From RGIG1902 sp034926865 (GTDB taxonomy: Bacteria > Bacillota > Clostridia > Oscillospirales > Butyricicoccaceae): a DNA stretch of 64,000 nt. Made by a program: the position numbers and the translations under genes. Shown piece after piece: positions 51,139-59,941 of the stretch. Where the stretch lies: positions 1 to 64,000 of the forward strand of contig JAYFQP010000019.1 in assembly GCA_034926865.1 (NCBI GenBank), written 5' to 3'. Positions within the stretch are counted from its first letter, which is position 1; every line of letters starts with the position of its first letter. The notes under the pieces are model-generated. The model was not told the DNA's origin. It worked only from the letters and a program-made list of their open reading frames with translations, and did not search any database.

Positions 51139-52689
51139 CTATTTTTCAATAAAATAAACGTAAGACATATCGTGGTGAGAGGTTGGATAGTAATCGATGC
51201 CGCCTATTCCTTCTTTTACTCCAAAGAATCCTTGTGCAAAATAAAGAGGAACATATGCTCCGTCGTCATGAAGGACCTGCTGTACTTCTTTATAAGACTC
51301 TGCACGCTTGGTTTCGTCGGTTTCGGCAACCGCTATATCCATAAGCTCATTTACTTTCGCGTTGTCATAGTGGCTCTTGTTAACGCCGGTGCCCGGGCAA
51401 ATGAGCCTTCTGATATCATCACCGAAAATATTCATACCACAGCCATATACACAGGCCTCATGCTCACCGTTTGTTGTGCTTGTGGAAAGACCCGCGGTAT
51501 CCATTTCGTTGATCGTAACCTCAACGCCGATCTTTTTAAGCTGGCTTTGAAGCAGTTCCGCTATGGCCTTGCGCTCGCCGCTGCTTACGCTGATCGTAAA
51601 TTTGGCGCCGCCGTTGGGGAAAGCTTTGTCGACATACTCTTTTGCTTTTTCAACATTATACTCATAAGGAGTTTTGCCGCCGTTATAGCCGAACTCGTTC
51701 CATCCCCACAAAGACTGGGCTTTCTTTGCATATCCGTCGCGCGCAACCGCTATAAGTTCGTCAACGTCTATTCCGTAGCAGAGTGCCAGTCTGAAATCCG
51801 GATTGTTGAAAGGAGCCTTCGTATAATTCATCGCGATGTATGTAAGGGAAGAACCCTCATAAGACTGGACCTCAAGCCCCTTTGTGCTTTCAATATGAGG
51901 GATCTCAAGTGTCTCGGGGTCTTGGCAGATGTCAATTTCACCCGTCTGCAAAGCGATAAGCCTTGGGGAGGCATCGGGCATATAACGAATAGTGAAGGTC
52001 TTTGTCAGAGCCTTTTCACCCCAGTAATTATCATTGCGCACGAGCTTTACATAATCACCAAACTCGTAAGAATCGATCTTCCATGGGCCGGAACCAACGC
52101 CTGGGCCGTCGACTGCATCATCAGTAACAGCTTTTTCGTTGATAATAGAAGCTGTAGGCAGCGTCAGCATATATGGGAAATCGACATTCGCCTTAAATAG
52201 CTTGATTGTGACCGAATAGTCGTCATCAGCTGTAACGCTTTCCATCATCTTTCCAAGCGTGCTTGAAGAGTCTGTGCCGGGCGCGCGCTTAAAGCTGAAG
52301 ACAACGTCATTAGCTGTCAGCTTTTCACCGTTTGTAAAAGAAACGTCATCTCTAAGCTTAAACTTATAGGTGATGCCATCTTGGGTTTCCCAGGAGGTGG
52401 CAAGATTAGGTTTAAGCTCATTTGTTTTGTTGTCAAAGTCAATCAGAGTGTCAAAAACCATTCTGAAAACATAGTTATGCTGAGTATTGCTTTGTGTCTG
52501 GGGATCAATGCTTATGATTTTTCCCGAAATACCAATTACAATATCTTCTTTATATTTGACGTCTGTGCCAGCTGCCGGCTGACCTGTTGTCGAGGATCCG
52601 TTATCCGGCTGCGAAGGCGTGTTTCCGCATGATACAAGAAAAGATGCTGATAAAATAAGCGCCAAAGATAATGCCAGGAATTTTTTCAT
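51139..52689 (-). CDS. Peptide ABC transporter substrate-binding lipoprotein (family 5)
   Basis: A 516-residue SBP_bac_5 protein. MKKFLALSLALILSASFLVSC ends in a lipobox with the acylated Cys at 21, then a low-complexity linker. Typical segments: VFRMVFDTLIDFDNKTN, LATSWETQDGITYKFKLRDDVSFTNGEKLTANDVVFSFKR and SGPWKIDSYEFGDYVKLVRNDNYW. ATG at 52689 follows AAGGAGG. Captures oligopeptides for OppBCDF. A long antisense frame over this gene is not real. Confidence 0.93.
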   Translation of the reverse strand: MKKFLALSLALILSASFLVSCGNTPSQPDNGSSTTGQPAAGTDVKYKEDIVIGISGKIISIDPQTQSNTQHNYVFRMVFDTLIDFDNKTNELKPNLATSWETQDGITYKFKLRDDVSFTNGEKLTANDVVFSFKRAPGTDSSSTLGKMMESVTADDDYSVTIKLFKANVDFPYMLTLPTASIINEKAVTDDAVDGPGVGSGPWKIDSYEFGDYVKLVRNDNYWGEKALTKTFTIRYMPDASPRLIALQTGEIDICQDPETLEIPHIESTKGLEVQSYEGSSLTYIAMNYTKAPFNNPDFRLALCYGIDVDELIAVARDGYAKKAQSLWGWNEFGYNGGKTPYEYNVEKAKEYVDKAFPNGGAKFTISVSSGERKAIAELLQSQLKKIGVEVTINEMDTAGLSTSTTNGEHEACVYGCGMNIFGDDIRRLICPGTGVNKSHYDNAKVNELMDIAVAETDETKRAESYKEVQQVLHDDGAYVPLYFAQGFFGVKEGIGGIDYYPTSHHDMSYVYFIEK

Positions 52690-52778
52690 GATAATCCTCC
52701 TTACTGTTTTACAAACCTGAAAACGCTGTAATTGCCCTTGACTATACCACTTCCTTCTTCTGTTCATTTTATTTTTGA

Positions 52779-53963
52779 TCAAATCAAAGCAACATTTTCA
52801 TATCGAGGCACCTTGGCATCGAACTCTCTTTGGATTTTCTCTCGAAGTGAAATGTCTGTAAGGATGTCATATCCGGTCTGAGCTAAAGCCTTAGCCGCCT
52901 TTATCATAGCTTCATGTGCCCTGGGCGTGTTGGATATGGCAGCAAAATCCTTTGTATGCGCCACTTCATCACCGTCTGTAATTTTTATGTAGGCATGAAT
53001 TGCAGGTATTTTCAAAGAAACGTTACCGATATCGGATGAGCCGATCTTGGCGTTGGGGTCAGGGTACAAAACCTTCTCTCCCTGCTCCTCCATATATTTC
53101 TTGAACAGGTTGTCAATAACTAAATTTGAATAGCGCTCAGAATATACCGTATCATGTTCTATTTCACCCGTGACTCCGATAAAGCCTTCTATTGAGGCCA
53201 TCGTCTTCTTTATCATCGTATAAACCGTCTGCAAATCCGAAAGCGTCGCTGCCCTTACGGAAAACCTGCACTCCGCATAGTCAGGAATGATATTTGTAAC
53301 CGTTCCGCCCGAGGTAATGATGCCGTTTATGTTGGTTTTCAGCGGCATTTGCGCCCTTAGCGAATCAAGCAGATTAAAGGTTTGAATTACAGCAGAAAGG
53401 GCATTTATCCCTTTTTCAGGGGAAGCCGAATGAGCTGCTCTACCTTTATATCTGACCGTCACGGTGGTTGTAGCCAGCCCTCCGCGGTTTACCAGATTAA
53501 CGGTGCTCGGGTGAGTCATCAAAGCATAATCCACATCGTCAAAAGCCCCTTTTTCAAGCAGCCGGATCTTCCCTCCCTTGGTTTCTTCTGCCGGCGTGCC
53601 TATCAGGAGGATTTCACCCTGAAAATCTCCCATTATTTTAGAGAGGGCAATTGCCGCCCCCGTTGACACAGCGGCAATTAGGTTATGCCCACAGGCATGG
53701 CCCATTCCGGGCAACGAGTCGTACTCAGCCAGAAATGCCACTCTTGGTCCATCAGCCCGGCCTTTAAAACGCGCTTTAAAGGCCGTTTCCATTCCCCCGG
53801 AGCCATCCTCCACCGCAAACCCATGCTGTTTCAGCATCGTTTTTATAAATCCCGAGGACTTATATTCCTCAAGTCCAAGTTCAGGGTTTGAATGAATATT
53901 AGTGCTGAGCTCAATCATCTCCCCGCTTAACCTGTCAATTTCGGCTATGATATCTTTATTCAT
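52779..53963 (-). CDS. M20D amidohydrolase linked to the opp operon
   Basis: A 394-residue amidohydrolase of the p-aminobenzoyl-glutamate hydrolase/PM20D2 type: NIHSNPELGLEEYKSS near residue 21, LPGMGHACGHNLIAAVS (metal His-Cys-x-His) near 86, GTPAEETKGGKIRLLEKGAF near 122 and GRAAHSASPEKGINAL. First gene of the unit ahead of the peptide-binding protein (89 bases apart), suggesting it cleaves an imported peptide or acylated amino acid. A strong promoter lies upstream. Confidence 0.88.
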   Translation of the reverse strand: MNKDIIAEIDRLSGEMIELSTNIHSNPELGLEEYKSSGFIKTMLKQHGFAVEDGSGGMETAFKARFKGRADGPRVAFLAEYDSLPGMGHACGHNLIAAVSTGAAIALSKIMGDFQGEILLIGTPAEETKGGKIRLLEKGAFDDVDYALMTHPSTVNLVNRGGLATTTVTVRYKGRAAHSASPEKGINALSAVIQTFNLLDSLRAQMPLKTNINGIITSGGTVTNIIPDYAECRFSVRAATLSDLQTVYTMIKKTMASIEGFIGVTGEIEHDTVYSERYSNLVIDNLFKKYMEEQGEKVLYPDPNAKIGSSDIGNVSLKIPAIHAYIKITDGDEVAHTKDFAAISNTPRAHEAMIKAAKALAQTGYDILTDISLREKIQREFDAKVPRYENVALI

Positions 53964-54046
53964 ACTTGGCTCCTCATTTTTAATATGTGTATTAATTTTA
54001 TGTAAAATATATTAAAAATAAATTGTCGAATTTTAATTTTTATTTA

Positions 54047-54075
54047 ATTATAATAGCTGCCAATTACAAAGTCAA
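54047..54075 (-). promoter_or_regulatory. Promoter of the M20-opp operon
   Basis: TTGACT (54070-54075) and perfect TATAAT (54047-54052) with 17-base spacing on the minus strand, followed by a very AT-rich ~80-base leader before the M20 ATG. Confidence 0.75.
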
Positions 54076-54113
54076 TGCAGTAATGTACGATATTTCGCTA
54101 AATTAAAGGATAC

Positions 54114-54190
54114 AAAAAAAGACATATCGCGCCCCAGGCAGTAAAAAGGTTAAGCAAAAACCTCTTTACTGGCTGAAGCGAAATATGTCT
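54114..54190 (-). terminator. Long-stem terminator after rqcH
   Basis: Outer stem AGACATAT/ATATGTCT (54120-54127 with 54183-54190), inner stems including GCAGTAAA against TTTACTGGC, and a 7-T run on the minus strand (54114-54120). Ends the trmK-rqcH unit. Confidence 0.85.
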
Positions 54191-54253
54191 AAAAACATCA
54201 GAACTACCTAATGCAAGCCATCCGAAGGAAGGCCCGCTCAAAACCCATATTCT

Positions 54254-55939
54254 CTATAACTCGCTCATGTCCTGTGGCTCGACAAGTATGGTTTTGAACT
54301 CAAAATAATTGACCATTCCCGGTTTAGCTCCAGAGGGCTTTTTAACGTGCTTAGCAAGCGTATAGTCAACAGCTGCTTTTGGAGAAGATGAAGCCTTTGA
54401 ATAAAAAGCCGCAAGCCCGGCTGCTTCTTCAATGTCTGAAACATCCGGCTTCTGTCCGTCCGTCACAAGAATCACATGGCTTCCCGGGATATTGCGGGCA
54501 TGAAACCATATATCTCCGACCTTTGCCATCTTCATAGTAAGATAATCGTTTTCCCGGTTGCCCCTGCCTCGCAGAAGTGTAAAGCCGCCGGATGTGACAT
54601 AACATCTTGGGGATGCAGCAGACTGTTTCTCCGGCTTCTGCCTTTTTGCGGCTGTGGCTTTTACATAACCTGCCGCCGCAGCCTCCGATGTAAGATCGCG
54701 TATATCCTTTTCGTTGGACGCAAGCTCAAGCCCATAAAGAAGGCTCTCGATATACCCAAGCTCCTGCTCGCCGCTGTCGATCTGGACGGCGAGCGCCTCT
54801 TCGGCATTTTTAAGTCTTGCATACCTTTTATAAAGCAGCTGTGCATTTTGCTGAGGCGATATATCTGGATCAAGAGGTATCTCAACCTGAGGCATACTCT
54901 CTGAAAAATAATCAGTTACAACAGCCTTTTTATCCCCGCTTCTTATGGCATAAATATTGCTCGTAATAAGATCGGCATTCTTTTTGAGCCCGCTTCGGTT
55001 TTGCGCTTCCAAGAGCTCCTGCCGCTGTTTGCCAAGCTTGCGCTCCAGCCTGCTTCTGTGATTCTCAAGGTTTTTCTTAAGGGAAGACGAAAGGTTCTTT
55101 TTAAGGTCAGCCTGCCTTCTTGCACGGTAAAAGTCATCCAAAAGGCTTGAAAAGCTGTCATATGGCAGGCTTTCACCGTCTTCATACATCGTTATCGGCA
55201 TCACGGAAAAGTCAAAGTCCCTTCCGCTTCTGCGTATAAGATACGGCTTTCCGGCGCCGTCTGAAAGCGCTCTTATAACCTCTGCCATTTCAAAGGGGTT
55301 CATGCCCCTGAACGAAAGCTCCCTTGCTATAAGGGGCGATACTCCGTCAAGGCGCGAGAGAATATCGTCGCCGTCTATCTCTCCCTCAAGAACAGACGAA
55401 GTCTCTTCCAGCGTCAAATCAAATACAGAGGGCTTGCCGCTTTTCTTTGGCATTCTGTAAACAAGGCCGGGCAAAACAGCTCTGTCAGGCGACATATCAT
55501 AATCTATCTTTTTAACACAGCCTAAAATAATCCCCTCCTCATCAAGCAGGAGTATATTCGTACGCTTGCCCATAAGCTCGCATATAAGGCGCTTTTCCGA
55601 CATCCTGCCAAGCTCATCCGTCGAGGTGAAGGTGATCGTCATTATCCTCTCCCCGTCAGGCTGCTCTATGGAAATTATCTTCCCCCCCTGCATATGCTTT
55701 CTCAAAAGCATACAGAACATCGGCGGTGAAGGAGGGTTTTCAGGCCTCAGGCTAGTAAGGTAAACTCCGCTGTTGCTGCCGCCGGAAGAAATCATCAGCC
55801 TTACGTTCTCAGATATGCTTCTCAGCCCCAGAACTACCTCTCCTGGGCTGGGCATGAATATTTTATCTATTCTTGAGCCTCCAAGCCCGGCGTCAAGCGC
55901 CATCGACTGGGCTTTTATCAAAAAACTGTCTAAAGCCAT
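54254..55939 (-). CDS. rqcH: Ribosome quality control factor RqcH (NFACT family)
   Basis: A 561-residue NFACT protein (Fibronectin-binding A N-domain, coiled coil, C-terminal NFACT-R). The start MALDSFLIKAQSMALDAGLGGSRIDKI is diagnostic. A long Arg/Lys/Glu-rich coiled coil lies at ~270-420, and the NFACT-R motif DIWFHARNIPGSHVIL near 472 is clear. In Bacillus RqcH adds Ala tails to stalled nascent chains on 50S subunits. Overlaps trmK by 10 bases. Confidence 0.93.
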   Translation of the reverse strand: MALDSFLIKAQSMALDAGLGGSRIDKIFMPSPGEVVLGLRSISENVRLMISSGGSNSGVYLTSLRPENPPSPPMFCMLLRKHMQGGKIISIEQPDGERIMTITFTSTDELGRMSEKRLICELMGKRTNILLLDEEGIILGCVKKIDYDMSPDRAVLPGLVYRMPKKSGKPSVFDLTLEETSSVLEGEIDGDDILSRLDGVSPLIARELSFRGMNPFEMAEVIRALSDGAGKPYLIRRSGRDFDFSVMPITMYEDGESLPYDSFSSLLDDFYRARRQADLKKNLSSSLKKNLENHRSRLERKLGKQRQELLEAQNRSGLKKNADLITSNIYAIRSGDKKAVVTDYFSESMPQVEIPLDPDISPQQNAQLLYKRYARLKNAEEALAVQIDSGEQELGYIESLLYGLELASNEKDIRDLTSEAAAAGYVKATAAKRQKPEKQSAASPRCYVTSGGFTLLRGRGNRENDYLTMKMAKVGDIWFHARNIPGSHVILVTDGQKPDVSDIEEAAGLAAFYSKASSSPKAAVDYTLAKHVKKPSGAKPGMVNYFEFKTILVEPQDMSEL

Positions 55940-56574
55940 CTCATTTTCTCCTCAAGCAGAGAAGCGATCTCCCTGTCATGGGCTTCGCCGTTTCCGCTAT
56001 ACCTTTTTTGGTATTTCGAATGCATCATCTTTATATAATCGGGAAAAAGCCTGTCGCTTTCCATAGCTTCGCTGTAAAGCATATGAGACTCTCCACGGTA
56101 TTCACCCCTGCCGATCCTCATTAGTGTGTAAAGACGGCGATCTTCATATATAAGCCGCTCCTCAAATATATTGTACCCATTCTCCGAAAGGAACCTGCGG
56201 AGCCTGTGCTGCTTGGTCATAGGCTGAGCGACTATTGCGGCGTCTTTGGTCCACGGGGCCCTTTTAAGTATATCCGCTATGTTATCTCCGCCAATGCCGC
56301 ATATCGTTATAAGGTCGTCCCCGCTTGGGGGTATACCGTCAAGCCCATCAGTCTGTAGGGTTTCTATAATATTCTCAAGCCCATAAAATCGAATATTGCT
56401 TTTAGCATGCCTTAAAGGCCCTGCCCGAAGGTCACAGGCCATACCTCTCTGCGCCTTTTCATCCAGAATAAGCTTTATTATAAGATAACCGTGATCGCAG
56501 CCCACATCTATCGCCCTCCCCGCCCAGGGGCACATCTCGGCGCACAGCGCAAGCCGTGGGGTAAGCTTTATCAT
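55930..56574 (-). CDS. trmK: tRNA (adenine(22)-N(1))-methyltransferase
   Basis: A 214-residue class I SAM methyltransferase: KLTPRLALCAEMCP at the N-terminus, GRAIDVGCDHGYLIIKLI (SAM motif I) near 20-37, CGIGGDNIADIL near 94, and QPMTKQHRLRRFL near 120. All fit the TrmK/COG2384 family that makes m1A22 in tRNA. ATG at 56574 follows TTGGAGAG. Confidence 0.93.
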   Translation of the reverse strand: MIKLTPRLALCAEMCPWAGRAIDVGCDHGYLIIKLILDEKAQRGMACDLRAGPLRHAKSNIRFYGLENIIETLQTDGLDGIPPSGDDLITICGIGGDNIADILKRAPWTKDAAIVAQPMTKQHRLRRFLSENGYNIFEERLIYEDRRLYTLMRIGRGEYRGESHMLYSEAMESDRLFPDYIKMMHSKYQKRYSGNGEAHDREIASLLEEKMRWL

Positions 56575-56654
56575 AAACTCTCTCCAAACAAAACAATGAG
56601 GCAACCCTCAATAGATCGCCTCACCGCCTGCATCTCTGTTTTTATATCCGCCGC

Positions 56655-56855
56655 TCAGTTCTCGGCGAAATAGGCATTGAGCCTGTCAACAAGCTCGTCC
56701 ACATTGATTCCATGAACCATGCTGGCCTCGGCAAGGCTTTCGCCCCTGGAAGAAGGGCAACCAACGCAATGCATGCCCATTTCCATCAGGACCATGGCTG
56801 CATTCATATCGGCATCAAGAATATCACCGATAACCGTTTCGGATGTTACGACCAT
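56655..56855 (-). CDS. DUF1858-type small protein
   Basis: A 66-residue protein: TVIGDILDADMNAAMVLMEMGMHCVGCPSSRGESL matches the DUF1858/ScdA-N domain, with the CxxC-like CVGC pair near residue 31 and the LAEASMVHGINVDELVDRLN helix. These domains are found in iron-sulfur repair (RIC) proteins and in stand-alone proteins with possible redox or cofactor roles. RBS AGGAGG 9 bases before the ATG. Located 80 bases upstream of trmK. Confidence 0.88.
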   Translation of the reverse strand: MVVTSETVIGDILDADMNAAMVLMEMGMHCVGCPSSRGESLAEASMVHGINVDELVDRLNAYFAEN

Positions 56856-57000
56856 GATTTTATTCCTCCTATATTCTTCTTTTGTGTTATTATACAGCAT
56901 ACGTATACGATTGTAAATTATTTTTTCAGGTGCTGCTTTTAAGCCTTTTTACCGGCAAAAAGCCTTCTTTGCGCTGGTAAAAGATTTATGGAGGACATAT

Positions 57001-57040
57001 CTATCAAAAACAAGCGCATCCGCAAAAGGGAGACGCTTAA
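57001..57040 (-). terminator. Candidate rnpB terminator
   Basis: AAGCG...CGCTT outer arms (57012-57038) with TCC/GGA inner pairs and a minus tail GTTTTTG. Another weak hairpin lies closer to rnpB (57061-57091) without a T-run. Confidence 0.5.
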
Positions 57041-57094
57041 AAGGAAGTCTACATCATCACAGCCCCCCTCTGGCAATCAAAGGAGAGCTGTGAA

Positions 57095-57422
57095 GTAGAG
57101 TAAGCCTGTAAGCCGGGTTCTGTCTTTGCAGCCATCTATCTGGGAAGTATGTCGCCATACCCCTCAAGCCACCTGTCCGGAGATTGGCCGAGCAAGCCGT
57201 AGCCCCCGATTCGGTGTTGCTTCGGATAGAGTTTACAGGGAGGACAGGTTACCCTGCCCACCGGTGAGCTCTTACCTCGCCTTTCCATCCTTACCCCTTG
57301 CGGGGCGGTTTATTTCTGTTGCACTTGTCCTAAGATCGCTCTCGGCTGACGTTATCAGCTATCCTGCTCTGTGAAGCCCGGACTTTCCTCACGCTTACGC
57401 GCGCGGCTGCATAGCAAACTCT
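57095..57422 (-). ncRNA. rnpB: RNase P RNA, class A-like
   Basis: On the minus strand the conserved P4/J regions are present: GAGGAAAGTCCGGGCTTC near the 5' end (CR I), ACAGAA and AACCCGGCTTA close to the 3' end (CR V), with AGGGTAACCTG-type middle pieces and GCAACAGAAATAAACCGCC. About 328 nt, the usual length. It processes pre-tRNA 5' ends. A perfect consensus promoter precedes it. End points are approximate by a few bases. Confidence 0.95.
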
Positions 57423-57428
57423 TGGTGT

Positions 57429-57457
57429 ATTATACCCATATAACGTCTCTTTGTCAA
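57429..57457 (-). promoter_or_regulatory. rnpB promoter, perfect sigma-A consensus
   Basis: TTGACA (57452-57457) and TATAAT (57429-57434) with a 17-base spacer on the minus strand. Transcription would begin about 57422, which fits the rnpB 5' end. Confidence 0.92.
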
Positions 57458-57612
57458 TGGAAAGGATTGTTACCCAGACCTCAGCATCATGGCTGCCGCA
57501 GATCAGCTTTTTTGTATATATTCCATAAAAAATTTTTCTTTTCTTTAAATGCTATTGTAAATTATTTAAATATGGTATTATTAACCTATAAAGCTTAGAG
57601 GGGATGAGAAAA

Positions 57613-57705
57613 ATGGTTTGTAAACTCCGTGGAGATAGTTGGCGGCTTTGCATATATGTCAGCTTTCACAGTTTTATAGGCTGTTTGAATAACTTCCTTT
57701 TATAA
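57613..57705 (+). CDS. Possible 30-residue peptide gene
   Basis: Frame MVCKLRGDSWRLCIYVSFHS and ten more residues, ending TAA at 57703. AGAGGGGATG lies 8-17 bases before the ATG and a -10-like TATTAT is found upstream near 57580. The stop sits on the left arm of a strong terminator (57702-57744), so this is a self-contained short transcription unit. Contains three Cys and a hydrophobic C-terminal half. No family recognised; it could also be only a leader or a small RNA. Confidence 0.35.
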   Translation: MVCKLRGDSWRLCIYVSFHSFIGCLNNFLL

Positions 57706-57744
57706 ACGTGTGATTGCAGAAAAACAATCACACGTTTATTTTTT
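57702..57744 (+). terminator. Terminator before the unknown secreted-protein cassette
   Basis: Perfect 15-bp stem ATAAACGTGTGATTG/CAATCACACGTTTAT, 8-nt loop, followed by a run of T (57739-57744). Lies 40 bases before the next gene, so it may end a short upstream transcript or act as an attenuator for the cassette. Confidence 0.88.
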
Positions 57745-57783
57745 AGTATGCCAACACTTTATAATAAAACGGAGGTTTAAATA

Positions 57784-58008
57784 ATGAAAAAGAAACTCCG
57801 CGCTTTTTCTTGGTTTGTAGTAATATGCATGACAATATTTACGCAACTGTGTAAAGCCATCACCCCAAAACGAATTTATACAGACATATCTGTACTTTCA
57901 GCCACCTTTACACATTCTAATAAAATTATTGCGACACCACCTTACGGCGCTTCACCTTTTGACTTCGGATACATTAACACAACATTCACCATATATGCAG
58001 GATCATAA
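57784..58008 (+). CDS. Small secreted protein of unknown family
   Basis: A 74-residue product with a clear signal peptide (KKKLRAFSWFVVICMTIFTQLCKA, cleavage after A near residue 25) and a ~49-residue mature part rich in Thr/Ser/Ile (ISVLSATFTHSNKIIATPPY). RBS CGGAGGT 7 bases before ATG. First gene of an AT-rich four-gene cassette. Mature part has no Cys. It might be a peptide signal, a toxin-like peptide or a truncated surface domain; no family recognised. Confidence 0.6.
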   Translation: MKKKLRAFSWFVVICMTIFTQLCKAITPKRIYTDISVLSATFTHSNKIIATPPYGASPFDFGYINTTFTIYAGS

Positions 58009-58023
58009 CTCTTTTAAAAAACG

Positions 58024-58467
58024 ATGAAAACAGTAATAAGAAGAAACAAATCTTCTCTTGCAATCAGCTCTACTTTTGGGCTTATAATTGGTTTTCTGCT
58101 TATTTTCAGCAGCTATCTTTGGGAAATTAAAGCTCTCAGTTCAGGCGGCTTCTTATCTCATATGTTTATCCCTATTATATATCTAGCAGATTCAATAAGA
58201 GAAATGCTGATACCAAGCATTATTACCGGATGGGGATTATACTGCCTCTACTTTAAACACTTATCAGATTTTATTCTTACTGTATCCATCTGGTCAACCA
58301 GCTTCTTTATAGGAATTTCACTGTTCAGAATATTTATAGACCCAAAAGTATCTCTTTCACTTTCTTGGTATGGAGATTTCCCTGCCTTGGCGATTTTACT
58401 ATTTGTTTCATTTGTTTTTCTAATAAAAGAAAGGAGAAAAAACAATGAGAAAAAAAATGTTAATTAG
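58024..58467 (+). CDS. Membrane protein of unknown family (four helices)
   Basis: A 147-residue protein with about four hydrophobic helices (SSTFGLIIGFLLIFSSYLW; LIPSIITGWGLYCLYF; LTVSIWSTSFFIGISLF; FPALAILLFVSFVFLI) and a short charged C-tail ERRKNNEKKN. No RBS is evident before the ATG, which is 15 bases after the previous stop, so it may rely on coupling or be poorly translated. Overlaps the next gene by 23 bases. No family recognised. Confidence 0.6.
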   Translation: MKTVIRRNKSSLAISSTFGLIIGFLLIFSSYLWEIKALSSGGFLSHMFIPIIYLADSIREMLIPSIITGWGLYCLYFKHLSDFILTVSIWSTSFFIGISLFRIFIDPKVSLSLSWYGDFPALAILLFVSFVFLIKERRKNNEKKNVN

Positions 58468-59149
58468 CGGCATGACCTTAATTATTGTTGTGTTTGCTAT
58501 AACTATGTCTATAAATGCTATAACAGAAATTGATTCAAAAACAACATTTGTTCAAAGTTTTGCAGCAATATATGATAACAATAGCACCACAGAATATCAA
58601 ATGATAAACCTTCAGGGTCAAGATATTACAGAAAAGTTTATCCAAGATACGCAAGCATGGTATAAACGGGGTAAATATTCTGACATCTATGACTATTTCT
58701 GTGCAAACATTGAAACAATGACTGAAATCAAGCCATCATATACCAGAAGCTTAGATCTCACTAAAACCGTAACTCAACGAGTACAAAAAACCTGTACTTG
58801 GAGTGGCAATGCATACCCTGCATATGCAGGCGTCATTAATCAGAATAACAATGGGGTTGTGGCATATTATATACGGGGAAGCATTACATATAATCCAAAC
58901 ACATATATTGTATCTTCTATTGGGACCCCTATACGAACAAGTGATTTAATAAAGGTATCAGGATGGCGTGAAGGGCTTGAACCATATGTATCTAATGAAA
59001 CTTATACAAAGGGTGCAACCGGAAACTTGTATGGTAAGTTTACATATATGGTGACAATAGATTCGTGGTTCCAAGTTGATGGCGTCCAGTTATGCCGGTT
59101 AACATATGATACTTACTCTTCCACAATAAGAATAGATGCAGGTGAGTAA
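58445..59149 (+). CDS. Secreted protein of unknown family
   Basis: A 234-residue protein with a signal peptide (KMLISGMTLIIVVFAITMSINA), then a soluble part with the repeated theme of short beta strands and aromatic residues; only two Cys in the mature part other than those at CANIE and CTWSG. RBS AAAGGAG 8 bases before the ATG. AT-rich, Asn/Thr/Tyr-rich codons differ from flanking genes. Probably acts outside the cell with the membrane partners on each side. No family recognised. Confidence 0.65.
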   Translation: MRKKMLISGMTLIIVVFAITMSINAITEIDSKTTFVQSFAAIYDNNSTTEYQMINLQGQDITEKFIQDTQAWYKRGKYSDIYDYFCANIETMTEIKPSYTRSLDLTKTVTQRVQKTCTWSGNAYPAYAGVINQNNNGVVAYYIRGSITYNPNTYIVSSIGTPIRTSDLIKVSGWREGLEPYVSNETYTKGATGNLYGKFTYMVTIDSWFQVDGVQLCRLTYDTYSSTIRIDAGE

Positions 59150-59152
59150 AAC

Positions 59153-59788
59153 TTGAAAAGAAATGTTTTCAGGCAATCTATGCTTCTTGCCTTTATCGGC
59201 CTCCTGCTGTGCGCAGCCATCCTCTGCCTCTTGTTTTTCACTTCGCTGCGACAGAATTTGATCGGGACAAGTTTCATACTCCGCATGATACATTATGCTT
59301 TTCCATATTGTATAATCTTTGTTCTATCTGTAGTTGTTATAGACCATAACCGCACGCCGCTATGGCTGATAGGCCCTTATGCCGCCATCTGCGGTGCTGT
59401 ATATCTGATGCTGAGCGCAGTAGACGACCAGGCGGCATCCCGCTGGAATACCTACGCCGGAATATATGCTGTTGCCGGATTGATATGCGCTGTAGGTATT
59501 ATCTCTCTTATACAGCACAAAAAGGGTGCTGCTATTATATCCTTTACTCTGTCCTTCCTTTACGGTGTGATATATCATGTCGCCATAAATACGGCAAACT
59601 ATTACATAAATGCTGGCTCCGGTTCATATACATTCATTGTTCAGCGGACTCAACAAATGCGGTTGCTCTATTTCGTGCTGGCCCGCCCATATGTCGGTTG
59701 GGCATCAGCCATTGTCTCCTCTATAATCGCTGCGCTTCCGCGCCGTAAGGCAAAGGCCGAGTCACCATCTCAAGACGCCGCGAATTAA
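59153..59788 (+). CDS. Membrane protein of unknown family (about five to six helices)
   Basis: A 211-residue integral membrane protein; TTG start at 59153, 6 bases after GGTGAG. Helices near residues 9-28, 42-62, 69-87, 102-120, 127-145 and 173-195; charged C-tail RRKAKAESPSQDAAN. Base composition is closer to the chromosome than that of the three upstream genes. It starts 3 bases after the previous stop and is closed by the terminator at 59798. Unknown role. Confidence 0.68.
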   Translation: MKRNVFRQSMLLAFIGLLLCAAILCLLFFTSLRQNLIGTSFILRMIHYAFPYCIIFVLSVVVIDHNRTPLWLIGPYAAICGAVYLMLSAVDDQAASRWNTYAGIYAVAGLICAVGIISLIQHKKGAAIISFTLSFLYGVIYHVAINTANYYINAGSGSYTFIVQRTQQMRLLYFVLARPYVGWASAIVSSIIAALPRRKAKAESPSQDAAN

Positions 59789-59797
59789 AGCTCAGTG

Positions 59798-59828
59798 AAA
59801 GCCGCTGCGATAATGCAGCGGCTTTTTT
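59798..59828 (+). terminator. Terminator of the unknown cassette
   Basis: Stem AAAGCCGCTGC/GCAGCGGCTTT (59798-59808 with 59815-59825), 6-nt loop, T-run to 59828. Confidence 0.92.
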
Positions 59829-59873
59829 CATGGCCGCAATAACTTTTGCTCTACCAGCAAGCCCTTTATTTTA

Positions 59874-59902
59874 TTGACCTTGGCCACCGTATAGAGTAAA
59901 CT
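59874..59902 (+). promoter_or_regulatory. murD promoter
   Basis: TTGACC (59874-59879) and TAAACT (59897-59902) with a 17-base spacer, 39 bases before the murD start. Confidence 0.6.
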
Positions 59903-59941
59903 ATAAGATAGTTTAAGTTATGATTTTTGGAGGTATTTTAA

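Noticed and set aside
51088..52200. 370-codon plus-strand open frame
   Set aside because: It is fully antisense to the peptide-binding lipoprotein, has no RBS or protein-like pattern, and arises from the codon bias of the real gene.
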